Counted from the stretch's first letter, positions 5,948 to 13,396 are shown. The stretch is 19,295 nt of DNA from JAJPKE01 sp052143275 (GCA_052143275.1 JBKQTH010000119.1:1-19295); one strand, 5' to 3'. Notes: generated by a model from the letters alone, not told the origin. Made by a program: numbers and translations.

Positions 5948-6499
5948 TCACATCTGCTGGCGATATCCATCGGGAACCACGAACCCAAAGTATCGACACA
6001 GCAGCGCTACATCATGGCGATCATTCCCGTCGGGCTGGTAACCCAGATGAAACTGGAGTTGGAGTTGTGGGCCAAGACACCGCACAGGCTGGTCATTAAT
6101 GAAGCCGCTGCCTTGTAAACCGTCGGCGGGATAGACGCCCCAGCCTCCATCTTGGAGTTGCTGCGTGCCGTTGCCGACGTCATCAAACACCAACGGGTGC
6201 AAATCTATGCGGCGATCCTGGGTATCTCTTAGATCCAGCCGCGTCGGCATCTCATCCTGCGATATAGCATACCCATGCAGGCGTATAAGTATGTCCGTCG
6301 CGATCACGACGTCGGCAAGCGCAATCGCGAGATCAAGATCGGTGACACTGGCACGCTGGTATGGCGACCGGTACCGGGCCATCGAGTTTGTCCGAGTTCG
6401 TCTCGAAGACGGCGGTCTGGTACCATCGAGTGACCCCAACAGAGCAGTCACTGCTCCTTCCATCGACGGGAGTAGAGAAGCCGACAATTTTCTTGACAC
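5948..6499 (-). pseudogene. Lincosamide/aminoglycoside-type nucleotidyltransferase lacking its N-terminus
   Basis: From about position 6343 down to the stop, the frame reads TDLDLAIALAD, EMPTRLDLRDTQDRRIDLHPLVF, DVGNGTQQLQDGGWGVYPADGL, QPVRCLGPQLQLQFHLGYQPD and DRHDVALLCRYFGFVVP. These are the recognisable blocks of Lnu/ANT(2'')-like nucleotidyltransferases, which transfer a nucleotide to antibiotics or related small molecules. The DLD acidic pair is kept. The preceding 50 residues (6499-6344) are Ser/Arg-rich and lack the usual WLxGGWGVDALLG segment, so the 5' end has been replaced and the protein is probably inactive. No ribosome site is evident. Substrate cannot be inferred, because many such genes in soil Chloroflexota are not resistance genes. 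Confidence 0.65.
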
Positions 6500-6569
6500 C
6501 AGATGTCAGGATTCGCGAGGTAGCGTCATCTCCAGGCAATAGAAACCAATATCGAGAGGAGCGGACCAC

Positions 6570-7499
6570 ATGGTGCCATACGTCGGAAGTGGCGATTACT
6601 GTTATTCCTACAGCTTGCACATGAGCTTACTCGGGAGTGGGGCTCCGCCAGAGACCGTCCCCTCCCCTGGTTTTCTAGAGTGCCTGACTACGATGCCGTT
6701 TGGCCATACCTATCTCACCAGGCCCCAGCTCTTTTTCTTTGATGGCCTGGACCCTGACCAGGGATTGACGCGTGCCCTCCAGTCGCTGGGCTGGACATGC
6801 CGCCTCGAGCGAGGTGGAGACGGCCGGACAGCGCTGAGACGCCTGCAGGCAGCCATCCAACAGGGTCCGGTGCTCCTTGGCCCACTGGATATGGGCTATC
6901 TCACTTATCAGCCCAATTATCGTCTGCTCGGTGGAGCAGATCACTTCCTGGTGGTGCTCGCCATCGAGGACGACCACGTCGTCGTCCACGACCCAAAGGG
7001 GTTTCCCTATGCCACGTTGCCCCTCGATACTCTGCTCCTGGCCTGGGAGGCCGAACGCATAAGGTATATCGATGAAGCGTACACCCTGCGCGCTAACTTC
7101 CGCCCCGTGGAAGCGGTCAGCCGCCCAGAGATGATTCGACGGACGGTGCCATTGATGCGTGCCAACCTAAACCACGATCCTGGAGGGCCAGAGGTCTACG
7201 GCAGCGTCCAGGCGTTACGGCTGCTTGTAGACCTGCTCCAGGCCGAGGTGCCCAAACACCTCGCCGAGCACCTGCTCTACTTTGCCCTGCCGCTGGCTGT
7301 TCGGCGTAAGCTGGATGCTGCGGCCTTCCTGAGAGAGGGGGGCAGTCCAGCAGCTGCCGAATTAATCGGACACCAGGCCCGCCTCCTGGGCCAGGCCCAG
7401 TATCCTGGGGTACAGCACCAGTGGTCAGCCGTTGCTACGCTGTTAGAGCAGACAGTCGCTTTAGAAGAGCGTCTCATTGCGGATTGCGCCTCCTGGTGA
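6570..7499 (+). CDS. BtrH N-terminal domain / C39-like papain-fold protein
   Basis: This gene encodes 309 residues. AGAGGAG lies eight bases before the ATG. The N-terminal 165 residues look like the BtrH_N (butirosin biosynthesis protein H) or peptidase C39-like fold. A cysteine sits in a small helix (GDYCYSYSLHMSL, Cys11), there is a central strand with GPVLLGPLDMGYL (99-111), a histidine in GGADHFLVVLA (His125), and an aspartate in HDPKGF (Asp141), together a plausible Cys-His-Asp triad. The C-terminal 130 residues are helical and unassigned. BtrH acts as an acyltransferase in butirosin synthesis, but most homologues are uncharacterised. It stands alone between two remnant zones, with no biosynthetic partners, so the substrate is unknown. 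Confidence 0.75.
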   Translation: MVPYVGSGDYCYSYSLHMSLLGSGAPPETVPSPGFLECLTTMPFGHTYLTRPQLFFFDGLDPDQGLTRALQSLGWTCRLERGGDGRTALRRLQAAIQQGPVLLGPLDMGYLTYQPNYRLLGGADHFLVVLAIEDDHVVVHDPKGFPYATLPLDTLLLAWEAERIRYIDEAYTLRANFRPVEAVSRPEMIRRTVPLMRANLNHDPGGPEVYGSVQALRLLVDLLQAEVPKHLAEHLLYFALPLAVRRKLDAAAFLREGGSPAAAELIGHQARLLGQAQYPGVQHQWSAVATLLEQTVALEERLIADCASW

Positions 7500-7874
7500 C
7501 CCCTGGCTCGTCATCTGCGTGGACCAGCTCCAGGCAGATCCCCATCCGGACGACACTCGGCCACACGATGAAGGTGGGGTCTGGCCAGGAAGGGAAGAAG
7601 GCGACAGAGGCGCACACCCGCGCAGCCACGCGAGATGGAACCGGAGGTGCCGCCCATCCGGCAGATGAGGCTGAGCGACATTCACGCACTGGCACATAGC
7701 CGCCAGGCCACGTGTGAGCTGACCATCATTGAACGGGTGCAGTTCCACCTCCACAGTGTCCGTTCGCCAGACCACGCAGCCTGGCATCCGCGCGGTGGCC
7801 AGCCTAGGGCTGGAGCAGTCCCTCCGCAGACGAGAAAGAGCAAGCTAGAAGAAGTTTTTGGGCCCTCTTGCATG
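7500..7874. other. Region without a recognisable gene
   Basis: Several open frames of 60-108 codons exist on both strands (for example 7461-7787 minus and 7635-7898 plus), but none has recognisable motifs, a good ribosome site or convincing composition. They are probably chance frames in GC-rich DNA. No repeats or strong hairpins were seen. Confidence 0.5.
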
Positions 7875-7880
7875 TATAAT
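7875..7880 (+). promoter_or_regulatory. -10 box of the DinB-family gene
   Basis: A perfect TATAAT lies 54 bases before the start codon, preceded directly by TG. The -35 region at the correct distance is only T-rich (AAGTTT), so the promoter is judged from the -10 box alone. Confidence 0.5.
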
Positions 7881-7933
7881 GATTCCAGCGCAACGTAGGG
7901 GAATACATCACAAGAGCACGGTGGAGGACAATC

Positions 7934-8434
7934 ATGACGGAACAAGCTTTCTCACTCGTCACACTCCACAAACACTGGGAGAACTACCAGCAACGCCTCA
8001 TTGCCACGATCACGCCCTTGTCACCAGAACAATTAGCATTACCCGTCGCGTCCCATCATTGGCCGATCGGAGAGCTTCTCGAGCACATGATCGGCGCACG
8101 TTTTTGGTGGTTTCGCGAATGGATGGGTGAAGGAGACTCCGATCTGGTTCACTGGGCGGATCACTGGGGCGACGATGAGCAGGACATTCGCGAGGCAGCT
8201 TCACTGGTTACCGCGTTTGAGAAGACTTGGCGCATGATATCTCCCGTCCTTTCCCGCTGGACTGCCGCCGACCTCGAACGCCTGTTTCCACCTCCAGCCT
8301 CTGTGGCAGAAAAGGAGTCTGCGCACACACGGGAGTGGATAGTCTGGCATGTTCTTGAACATGAGATCCACCATGGAGGGGAGCTTTCCTTAGCCCTCGG
8401 TGGCTATGGACTGCAGGCGCATGCCTTGGGCTAA
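7934..8434 (+). CDS. DinB-family protein
   Basis: This gene encodes 166 residues. GGAGG lies six bases before the ATG. The protein has the DinB/YfiT four-helix pattern. The first helix is SLVTLHKHWENYQQRLI, helix 2 has WPIGELLEHMIGARFWWFREW (about 43-63, including His51), and the late helix has WIVWHVLEHEIHHGGELSLAL (about 132-152), with the histidines expected to bind a divalent metal. Enzymes of this fold are metal-dependent, and many are thiol-transferases using bacillithiol or mycothiol, but the reaction here is unknown. It is a single gene with its own likely promoter. The next gene is convergent from the minus strand. Confidence 0.88.
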   Translation: MTEQAFSLVTLHKHWENYQQRLIATITPLSPEQLALPVASHHWPIGELLEHMIGARFWWFREWMGEGDSDLVHWADHWGDDEQDIREAASLVTAFEKTWRMISPVLSRWTAADLERLFPPPASVAEKESAHTREWIVWHVLEHEIHHGGELSLALGGYGLQAHALG

Positions 8435-8557
8435 GCAGACCCGAAGGCAGCAACGAGCGGGCGACCGGTGAAAATGGTCGGGAGAGCCTGTAGTAAGGCC
8501 TGTCGACGCTTACGCAACGTTGATAGATGTGTCATGCTCCTCCTAACCTTGAGGTAG

Positions 8558-9310
8558 TCAGACCTCGTTCTCGTCCCGGCGCCAACCAATCGCCTGTTCC
8601 CAGGTGATCACCTGGCGGTGGGAGCGAGCGACGACATCCGCTCGGTCGTTCAGCGCCACCAAATGATGGAGCACTTCAAAGATGTCCTGCTGGGGCCATC
8701 CATAGGCCTGCACGTCTACCCACATCTCGGAAGCCCTGAAGGTAAACGACCAGGTAGGAGGAGGTGCAGGAACTGGGATTGGCACATCTTTTGGTGACCC
8801 AGCCAGCTCGTGTCTTTGCCGCCCCATCACCACCCCAGGAGTGCCGCTCCTCGGCATGGGATCGGGAGAGTATTTCACCGCCGCCACTGCGTACCGGTCG
8901 ACCAACCGGAAGTGTTCGATGCGCAACGATTGCTGGGAGTCGAGCAGTGGAACATCCTCATCCGAGGAGTAATGTGTCTCAACCGTCTGCCTGAGCTGCC
9001 CAATCTCGGGCGCCTCGGCTGGTGACTGCGTCACTGCGGTCGTGCGCACCTCCAGACGCTCGAGCCAGGCACCGTACGCCGGCGTAGAGCCGTAGCTGAG
9101 GTCGACCTGGCACAGATACTGTGGCCCGTCCAATGGTGGTGGCGAGCTTCGGGGCGTGGTGTCCCCCCAACCTGCGCCAACAGTAGAATACCTCACTCCG
9201 TGCAGCATGAGATCGTCCGGCGTGTCGGCGAGACCGTAGACCGGGAATGGCGCGTTGTGCACCAATTGTGCTAGTCTAACTGGTTGAGCAGGAAACCATT
9301 GCAGCGACAT
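8558..9310 (-). CDS. Hypothetical protein of 250 residues
   Basis: This gene encodes 250 residues with no signal peptide or membrane segment. Features include an aromatic N-terminus (MSLQWFPAQPVRLAQLVHNA), a region with DLSYGSTPAYGAWLERLEVR (about 70-89), a Pro-rich stretch with PIPVPAPPPTWSF (about 176-188), and a C-terminal helical part with WPQQDIFEVLHHLVALNDR. Codon usage and length suggest a real soluble protein. I recognise no family and propose no function. The ribosome site is weak (AGAAAGA about 12 bases upstream). Three 8-bp direct repeats lie upstream in the likely promoter region. It runs convergent to the DinB gene. Confidence 0.7.
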   Translation of the reverse strand: MSLQWFPAQPVRLAQLVHNAPFPVYGLADTPDDLMLHGVRYSTVGAGWGDTTPRSSPPPLDGPQYLCQVDLSYGSTPAYGAWLERLEVRTTAVTQSPAEAPEIGQLRQTVETHYSSDEDVPLLDSQQSLRIEHFRLVDRYAVAAVKYSPDPMPRSGTPGVVMGRQRHELAGSPKDVPIPVPAPPPTWSFTFRASEMWVDVQAYGWPQQDIFEVLHHLVALNDRADVVARSHRQVITWEQAIGWRRDENEV

Positions 9311-9374
9311 AATGAGCGTCTTTCTTTCTCTGTCAGATCCTATGACCTGTCTCTATGCTACACTACAGGGCAAC

Positions 9375-9398
9375 TTTACCTGTTTACCTGTCTACCTG
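9375..9398 (-). promoter_or_regulatory. Three tandem 8-bp repeats upstream of the 250-residue gene
   Basis: On the plus strand, TTTACCTG, TTTACCTG and TCTACCTG are adjacent (9375-9398), read as CAGGTA-type repeats toward the minus-strand gene. A weak -10 candidate (TAGCAT on the minus strand, 9355-9360) lies 14 bases from the last repeat. Direct repeats over the -35 region are typical sites of activators of the OmpR/SARP type. This is inference only. Confidence 0.4.
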
Positions 9399-9569
9399 AA
9401 TATTTCCTGCAAAGGCTCACATCCGCCGAGTTCCTCTATGGCCAGACTGGAGTCCATGCGCGACTTTGATAGTTTTATGTTACATCGTACCTTTTCGTTA
9501 AAATCGCATAGACCGGCCACCTCAAGTTTTTTGATCACTTGCACTATCGAACGAAAGGAGAGCAGCAGC

Positions 9570-9653
9570 ACGGACCAGCAAGTTCTCGCTGCCTCCGAGT
9601 ATCAGACAGTGACGCAGAGCATCGCTGACTCGTTGGCCTCACAGTTTTTGTAA
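9570..9653 (+). other. Possible short ORF with strong ribosome site but ACG start
   Basis: GAAAGGAG (9553-9560) is an excellent ribosome-binding sequence, followed nine bases later by ACG GAC CAG CAA. The frame continues for 27 residues (DQQVLAASEYQTVTQSIADS and on to SQFL) and ends at TAA. No ATG, GTG or TTG lies at a useful distance. It could be a start-codon-mutated small gene, a gene remnant or chance. Nothing else in 9311-10030 looks coding; the stretch is AT-richer than its surroundings and carries two repeat sets. Confidence 0.25.
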
Positions 9654-9718
9654 CCAATCATGGCAGGCGGGCAAGTTCAAAAATTATAGCCCTGCCCTCG
9701 CCCGCGCCTTCGATGAGC

Positions 9719-9774
9719 GGTAGCGACCGACATTACCAGTCACAAGCATGGTGTCGGTAGCGACCGACATTACC
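9719..9774. repeat. Two perfect 19-bp direct repeats, 37 bases apart
   Basis: GGTAGCGACCGACATTACC occurs at 9719-9737 and again at 9756-9774, separated by an 18-base unique spacer. The unit has GGTA/TACC ends in inverted form. The sequence is non-coding. It could be a pair of binding sites or a two-copy remnant of a dispersed repeat family. It is not a CRISPR array: there are only two units and they are short. Confidence 0.65.
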
Positions 9775-10030
9775 GCATACTGTTGTTGGACGCATTTGCC
9801 AGAGACCAAGCAGTCGATCAAGAGGTAAAAATAGCTTATGAAAATGATAATTTGAAAAACCGTCCTCATTCTCGAGCTACCGGTTTCGGCAATCAGAGGA
9901 AGAATAGCAGTGGAGACATATGACGATGATGCCGTCTAGCGCAGTGTGATCAACTGTAGCGAAAAGGGAGACCTTGCTCCGCTGGCGGTTCGCCGTGATT
10001 CAAGGTACTCACACCTACAGTGAGGCAACG

Positions 10031-10414
10031 ATGAGCACACGTGTTTGTGGTCGATGTCGTCAGGAGAAGGATCAGGGTCTTTTCTACTCTAGCCGGGCTG
10101 CGCGAGACGGTTACGATAACTATTGCAAGGAATGCCGGAATGCAGACAGCCGCGAACGGAATTGGCATAACAGTCCACGCGGCAAAGCGTATCATGGAGT
10201 TTCTGGTTCGCGCTTTCTGCCATGCGAGCGATGCGGTAGTCGCGCTGGGGGCAATCTCATCGATGGTATAGCGCCGCGTCACTTCCACCTCAACGTCGAC
10301 GAACCCAGCGTCGTGAAGCAGGCTGCGATAGGTGCCCTCCTCCAGGGCTCCTGCCACACATCCCGCCCAGGACTGTATGTGCTGGCGGAGAGCCCGAGCC
10401 TGTGCCAGCGATGA
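10031..10414 (+). pseudogene. 5' part of a zinc-ribbon / HNH-type protein, 3' end lost
   Basis: From ATG 10031 (GAGG five bases before) the frame encodes MSTRVCGRCRQEKDQGLFYS, then DGYDNYCKECRNADSRERNW. The two CxxC pairs (Cys6/Cys9 and Cys33/Cys36) and the spacing are like the zinc-binding N-terminus of many phage-type HNH endonucleases and related proteins. After about residue 55 (near 10200) similarity to that pattern ends. The frame then runs through DNA that encodes an arsenite-methyltransferase fragment on the other strand, so the 3' half is not original. No HNH active-site motif is present, so the product is probably inactive. Confidence 0.5.
10253..10396 (-). pseudogene. Arsenite methyltransferase (ArsM) C-terminal fragment
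   Basis: The minus-strand frame contains ALRQHIQSWAGCVAGALEEG, then YRSLLHDAGFVDVEVEVTRRYTIDEI. This is the typical C-terminal block of bacterial ArsM proteins, including the conserved cysteine in WAGCVAGAL that helps to bind As(III). The SAM-binding N-terminal two thirds are missing upstream, where the DUF2127-like gene ends only 90 bases away, and the last residues are also lost. Full-length ArsM methylates arsenite with SAM; this piece cannot. Confidence 0.6.
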
Positions 10415-10488
10415 CGCGCTCGGGGCGCATCCGTGGTCGTCCACGTCCGCCGCGGCGCTCAGGTGGTACGCCGCCAAGATGAGGAGGG

Positions 10489-10905
10489 CTAGGCAGCCTT
10501 CCCGAAGGCGGCGCGCACATTCGGGCGGAAGAGATACCAGAGAACCAGCAGGGCAATCACGATGGTGATAATGGGGACAACGATCGTACCGGCACTGAAT
10601 CCCCGCATGACGACCGACACAATGTTCCTGAGAACATCCAGCACAAGCGCGACGACGCCCGTGGTCCAGGCCCAGCCCTTCAGCCGGAAGGCGCCAAAGC
10701 CGAAGGCGAGGTACAGGATGCCAAGGACGGCATCCGAGATCGTCGCGTAGACCAGTGTCCCCGCGCTGTAGTGGATCGCCGCACCGTATGTACCGGATGC
10801 TAGAAGAGCTGACCCTAGCAGTCCCAGAAGTGCTAGGAGCAGACTGAAGATGCCATAGATGATGGCGATGACCGCGAGAATGGTGACGCCGACAGGTCGC
10901 TTCAT
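10489..10905 (-). CDS. DUF2127-like small membrane protein
   Basis: This gene encodes 138 residues. The start at 10905 is set by GAGGAG six to seven bases before the ATG; the frame is open to 10950. The N-terminus MKRPVGVTILAVIAIIYGIF and the C-terminal FRPNVRAAFG flank four hydrophobic segments (about 6-35, 53-75, 80-100 and 108-128). This matches a common type of small membrane protein with an RPVGVTIL-like N-terminus and FRPxVxxAFG C-terminus. Function is unknown. It lies about 110 bases after DUF1254 on the same strand and may be the last gene of that series. Confidence 0.78.
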   Translation of the reverse strand: MKRPVGVTILAVIAIIYGIFSLLLALLGLLGSALLASGTYGAAIHYSAGTLVYATISDAVLGILYLAFGFGAFRLKGWAWTTGVVALVLDVLRNIVSVVMRGFSAGTIVVPIITIVIALLVLWYLFRPNVRAAFGKAA

Positions 10906-11016
10906 GGAGTACTCCTCACTATACCTGTGCCCCCGCCCACACGGAGGCACGATACCTACGTTCGTTCAGACACGCCCTCATACCGGGTCGGCGAGAGACG
11001 CTATGCCGACGGCGAG

Positions 11017-11688
11017 CTATGGGTCGGGTTGCCATCGGCTCAGTGGGGTGACCTGGATCTGCTTGGCCAGCCCATAGGCGGTGGCCAGGTCGCTGTCACT
11101 GTAGACGAGCGTGCGGCCGATCAGCGCCACCGTGTTGTCCGGCGAGACGATCTGCTTCACCCCAGCCGGCACCGTACCCTTCCAGCCCGGTCCGCTAATG
11201 AGATAGTCACCAGCCTGCGTCCCGGTGGTGCGCCGGCCCACATAGGCGAAGACCGTTCCTGACGGGTCGGTAAACTGGACGCTGTAATAGCGGCCCTCCA
11301 TGTCCGGCACGTGCAACACCTCCGGCCCTTTGCTCAAATCGAGCACGCCCACGGTGTAGAGCGTGTCGTGGTTCCCGGTGCTCTCCAAGGAGTTGGACGT
11401 AGATGGTGAAGCAAGGGTCGGCATCGTATAGAGCGTATTGATGGGAATGCCGGGGGAACCGCTACTGCCGAGGCCGTGCTGGACCACCGCGTTCTCCAAC
11501 CTGTTGTAGAGGAGACGCGGAAAGAAGTAGATGGTGGCGTAGGTGCCGACGCCCCAGACCACCAGGACGGTCACGGCGAAGGTGAGCAGGTGGACCTTCC
11601 ACCGGCTTCGGGCCTTGACTGCCGGCGAGGAGCCGGGCGCAGCTGGTCTCTCTTGGCTGGTCATGTCGTTGCTGTCCCTGTTCGCCAT
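11017..11688 (-). CDS. DUF1254-domain protein, membrane-anchored
   Basis: This gene encodes 223 residues. A cytoplasmic tail of about 30 residues is followed by one hydrophobic segment (HLLTFAVTVLVVWGVGTYAT, about 33-52), then an extracytoplasmic domain with the DUF1254 pattern: DTLYTVGVLDLSKGPEVLHV, EGRYYSVQFTDPSGTVFAYVG and GDYLISGPGWKGTVP. In many bacteria DUF1254 and DUF1214 are fused in one 400-500 residue protein in that order. Here they are separate genes in the reverse order. The start ATG shares its A with the DUF1214 stop (TAATG), so translation is coupled. The biological role of these proteins is unknown; a membrane-bound partner complex is likely. Confidence 0.85.
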   Translation of the reverse strand: MANRDSNDMTSQERPAAPGSSPAVKARSRWKVHLLTFAVTVLVVWGVGTYATIYFFPRLLYNRLENAVVQHGLGSSGSPGIPINTLYTMPTLASPSTSNSLESTGNHDTLYTVGVLDLSKGPEVLHVPDMEGRYYSVQFTDPSGTVFAYVGRRTTGTQAGDYLISGPGWKGTVPAGVKQIVSPDNTVALIGRTLVYSDSDLATAYGLAKQIQVTPLSRWQPDP

Positions 11689-12311
11689 TAGCGCACCTCT
11701 ACGACCGGCGGCACGTGGTACGCGCCGTTCAGGATAGCCGCGCCGGGCTGATAGGCCCGCAGCCAGAGCATGAAGTTCCCGCTCGGTGCCGGAAGCCAGT
11801 TCGCCTCGTGCCCCGGCGGGGCGGTGTGCTGGATGTAGATGTCAATGGATCCATCGGCGCCCTGCACCAGACCCGACCGGTCGCCGACGCTGTAGCGGTT
11901 GATCGGATTGGCTACCAGGTGGCCCGGCGCGATGGTCATGGTCAGCGACCAGAAGGCATTATTGGGCGGGAGCCCGCCCGGTGGGAAGTGCAGGAGGTAG
12001 TCATGCGCTCCCGTGAGCGTCTGCCCGGCGCCATCCACGGTCGCCGTCCAGTACACCGCCTCTTGCGGCAAGTTGACGGCGGGGAGGTGCTGGGCGCAGG
12101 CGGCTTTCACCAGGATGCCGTTGCTGGGCTCGCCACAGGTCATGGTGATACTCCAGCCATTGACCGTCGTTTGCATGGCATTGAACTGAGCGGTGATCAG
12201 CAGAATAGCCGTGACCAATGCCAGCACTGCTCCCACGATCACCCCCCCCACCACGTACGCGACGACGGTCAGCTTACGGATGACTGCCCAGACGCGCGAG
12301 AAGAAGTCCAT
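11688..12311 (-). CDS. DUF1214-domain protein, membrane-anchored
   Basis: This gene encodes 207 residues. GGGGAG lies six bases before the ATG. A hydrophobic anchor is seen at about residues 17-42. The exported part carries the DUF1214 pattern: NAFWSLTMTIAPGHLVANPI, NRYSVGDRSGLVQGADGSID, IYIQHTAPPGHEANWLPAPS and FMLWLRAYQP, ending PPVVEV. It precedes DUF1254 with a one-base overlap. The two products probably form the equivalent of the fused protein known elsewhere. Cys59 and Cys72 could form a disulphide; this is inference. Confidence 0.87.
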   Translation of the reverse strand: MDFFSRVWAVIRKLTVVAYVVGGVIVGAVLALVTAILLITAQFNAMQTTVNGWSITMTCGEPSNGILVKAACAQHLPAVNLPQEAVYWTATVDGAGQTLTGAHDYLLHFPPGGLPPNNAFWSLTMTIAPGHLVANPINRYSVGDRSGLVQGADGSIDIYIQHTAPPGHEANWLPAPSGNFMLWLRAYQPGAAILNGAYHVPPVVEVR

Positions 12312-12597
12312 TGAGCTCTCCCCTACTCATTGCGGTGCCGATGGTCGCCACACTGCTATACAAGCGGCGCATACGCGCCAGGAGTGGACCATCGAGCAGA
12401 GTTTTTGAACGATTGACCACGGTTGGTAGACTGGGCGCTTGGAGGCCGCCGAGCGCTGCGACCGGATGCGCCGCGTGCAACGCGTAAGCGAGGGAATGCG
12501 CACCTTGCGAACAGTGAATCATCTGTTCGCACTGCAATAGGCCGAATTCGAGGGCCGGGTTGACGCCCTGGTAGCCATGGAGCGCAAAGGTGATCAT
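12274..12597 (-). CDS. Hypothetical 107-residue ORF between permease and DUF1214
   Basis: The start ATG at 12595-12597 has TAGGAG six bases upstream, which itself overlaps the permease stop codon, an arrangement typical of coupled genes. The protein (beginning MITFALHGYQGVNPALEFGL) has no recognised motif, and its last 12 codons overlap the DUF1214 gene in another frame. It may be a true small gene or the beginning of a gene that lost its 3' half. The start context is good; the body is not convincing. Confidence 0.35.
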   Translation of the reverse strand: MITFALHGYQGVNPALEFGLLQCEQMIHCSQGAHSLAYALHAAHPVAALGGLQAPSLPTVVNRSKTLLDGPLLARMRRLYSSVATIGTAMSRGELNGLLLARLGSHP

Positions 12598-12606
12598 CGG
12601 CCGCTC

Positions 12607-13371
12607 CTACTTCCAGCGTGTCAGAATGGTTTCGCGCTGAAACAGCTGGGCAGCACCCCAGATCGAGAGGATCGCGACAGGGATCAGGACAACGGTGGCA
12701 ATGATGGCCACGAGCGCTGTGAGCTCAAACTGGCCGGAGAGTTCGCCGAGTACGATCCCAATGATGGGAACCACCGCCCATATCGAGAGCTGTTGCGCTG
12801 TGCGGGTATCGTTGACCCGCGATGAAATGGCCGTCATGATGGCAATAGCGATCAGCCCGAGTAGCGGTGTACCGGCGATGAAGAGAATGAGCCAGCCCGC
12901 GGTGACCACATGGGAGACGACGTTCGCATCCGTCAAAATCGCGAGTTCCGCGATGAAGAGACCTCCGCTGATCCAGGTGACCAGCACCGCCGGCAGCAAC
13001 GCCGCCAGCATTTTGCCCGCCAACAGTTGCCACCGGCGCACCGGCGTAGCCAACAGCGGCTCGAGCGTGTGGTTGGTCTTCTCGCCGATGATGCTATAAG
13101 CCGCAATCACGCTGGGCACGATCATGGACAGCAGAATATAGATGTTCGAGAACTCCGTTCCGATCAGCCCCTGCGTGTACTCGTGGAGGGTCAACCCCTG
13201 GAGGGACGGAAGATGCAGCGAACTGGCTCTCGACCCATTGCCGACTCGTTGCAGAAAAATGAAGGGAATCACGACGAATAGCAGCGGCGGGAGGAGAATA
13301 CTATACAGGAGGACCCGTTGCTGGAGCATGTCGCGGAACTCTTTGCGCAGGATCACCAAGACTTTGTGCAT
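12607..13371 (-). CDS. ABC-2 family permease (NatB-like)
   Basis: This gene encodes 254 residues. The start at 13371 was chosen over the longer open frame because MHKVLVILRKEFRDMLQQRV is the typical N-terminus of this permease group, with AAGGAG about 11 bases upstream. A first membrane segment (LLYSILLPPLLFVVIPFIFL, about 21-40) is followed by a large exported loop. Then come helices with the conserved cytoplasmic GEKTNHTLEPLLATPVRRW (about 96-114) seen in Na+/drug-export permeases of the ABC2_membrane type, and four more hydrophobic segments. It pairs with the ATPase gene 25 bases upstream. The exported substrate is unknown. Confidence 0.88.
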   Translation of the reverse strand: MHKVLVILRKEFRDMLQQRVLLYSILLPPLLFVVIPFIFLQRVGNGSRASSLHLPSLQGLTLHEYTQGLIGTEFSNIYILLSMIVPSVIAAYSIIGEKTNHTLEPLLATPVRRWQLLAGKMLAALLPAVLVTWISGGLFIAELAILTDANVVSHVVTAGWLILFIAGTPLLGLIAIAIMTAISSRVNDTRTAQQLSIWAVVPIIGIVLGELSGQFELTALVAIIATVVLIPVAILSIWGAAQLFQRETILTRWK

Positions 13372-13396
13372 ACTGGTTCTCGCTCCTTCTTCGTGC

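Noticed and set aside
6165..6624. Plus-strand ORFs over the nucleotidyltransferase remnant and BtrH leader
   Set aside because: Shadow frames without motifs. A TTGACA at about 6493 has no acceptable -10 box at the right distance, so no promoter was called.
7461..7787. Minus-strand ORF of 108 codons
   Set aside because: No ribosome site or family resemblance, and it overlaps the end of the BtrH-like gene.
9312..9653. Plus-strand ORF of 113 codons
   Set aside because: Its first part covers the repeats and promoter region of the divergent gene; only the last 27 codons, with their own ribosome site, look possibly coding.
9719..9774. CRISPR-like repeats
   Set aside because: Only two units of 19 bases with one 18-base spacer and no cas genes; too short and too few.
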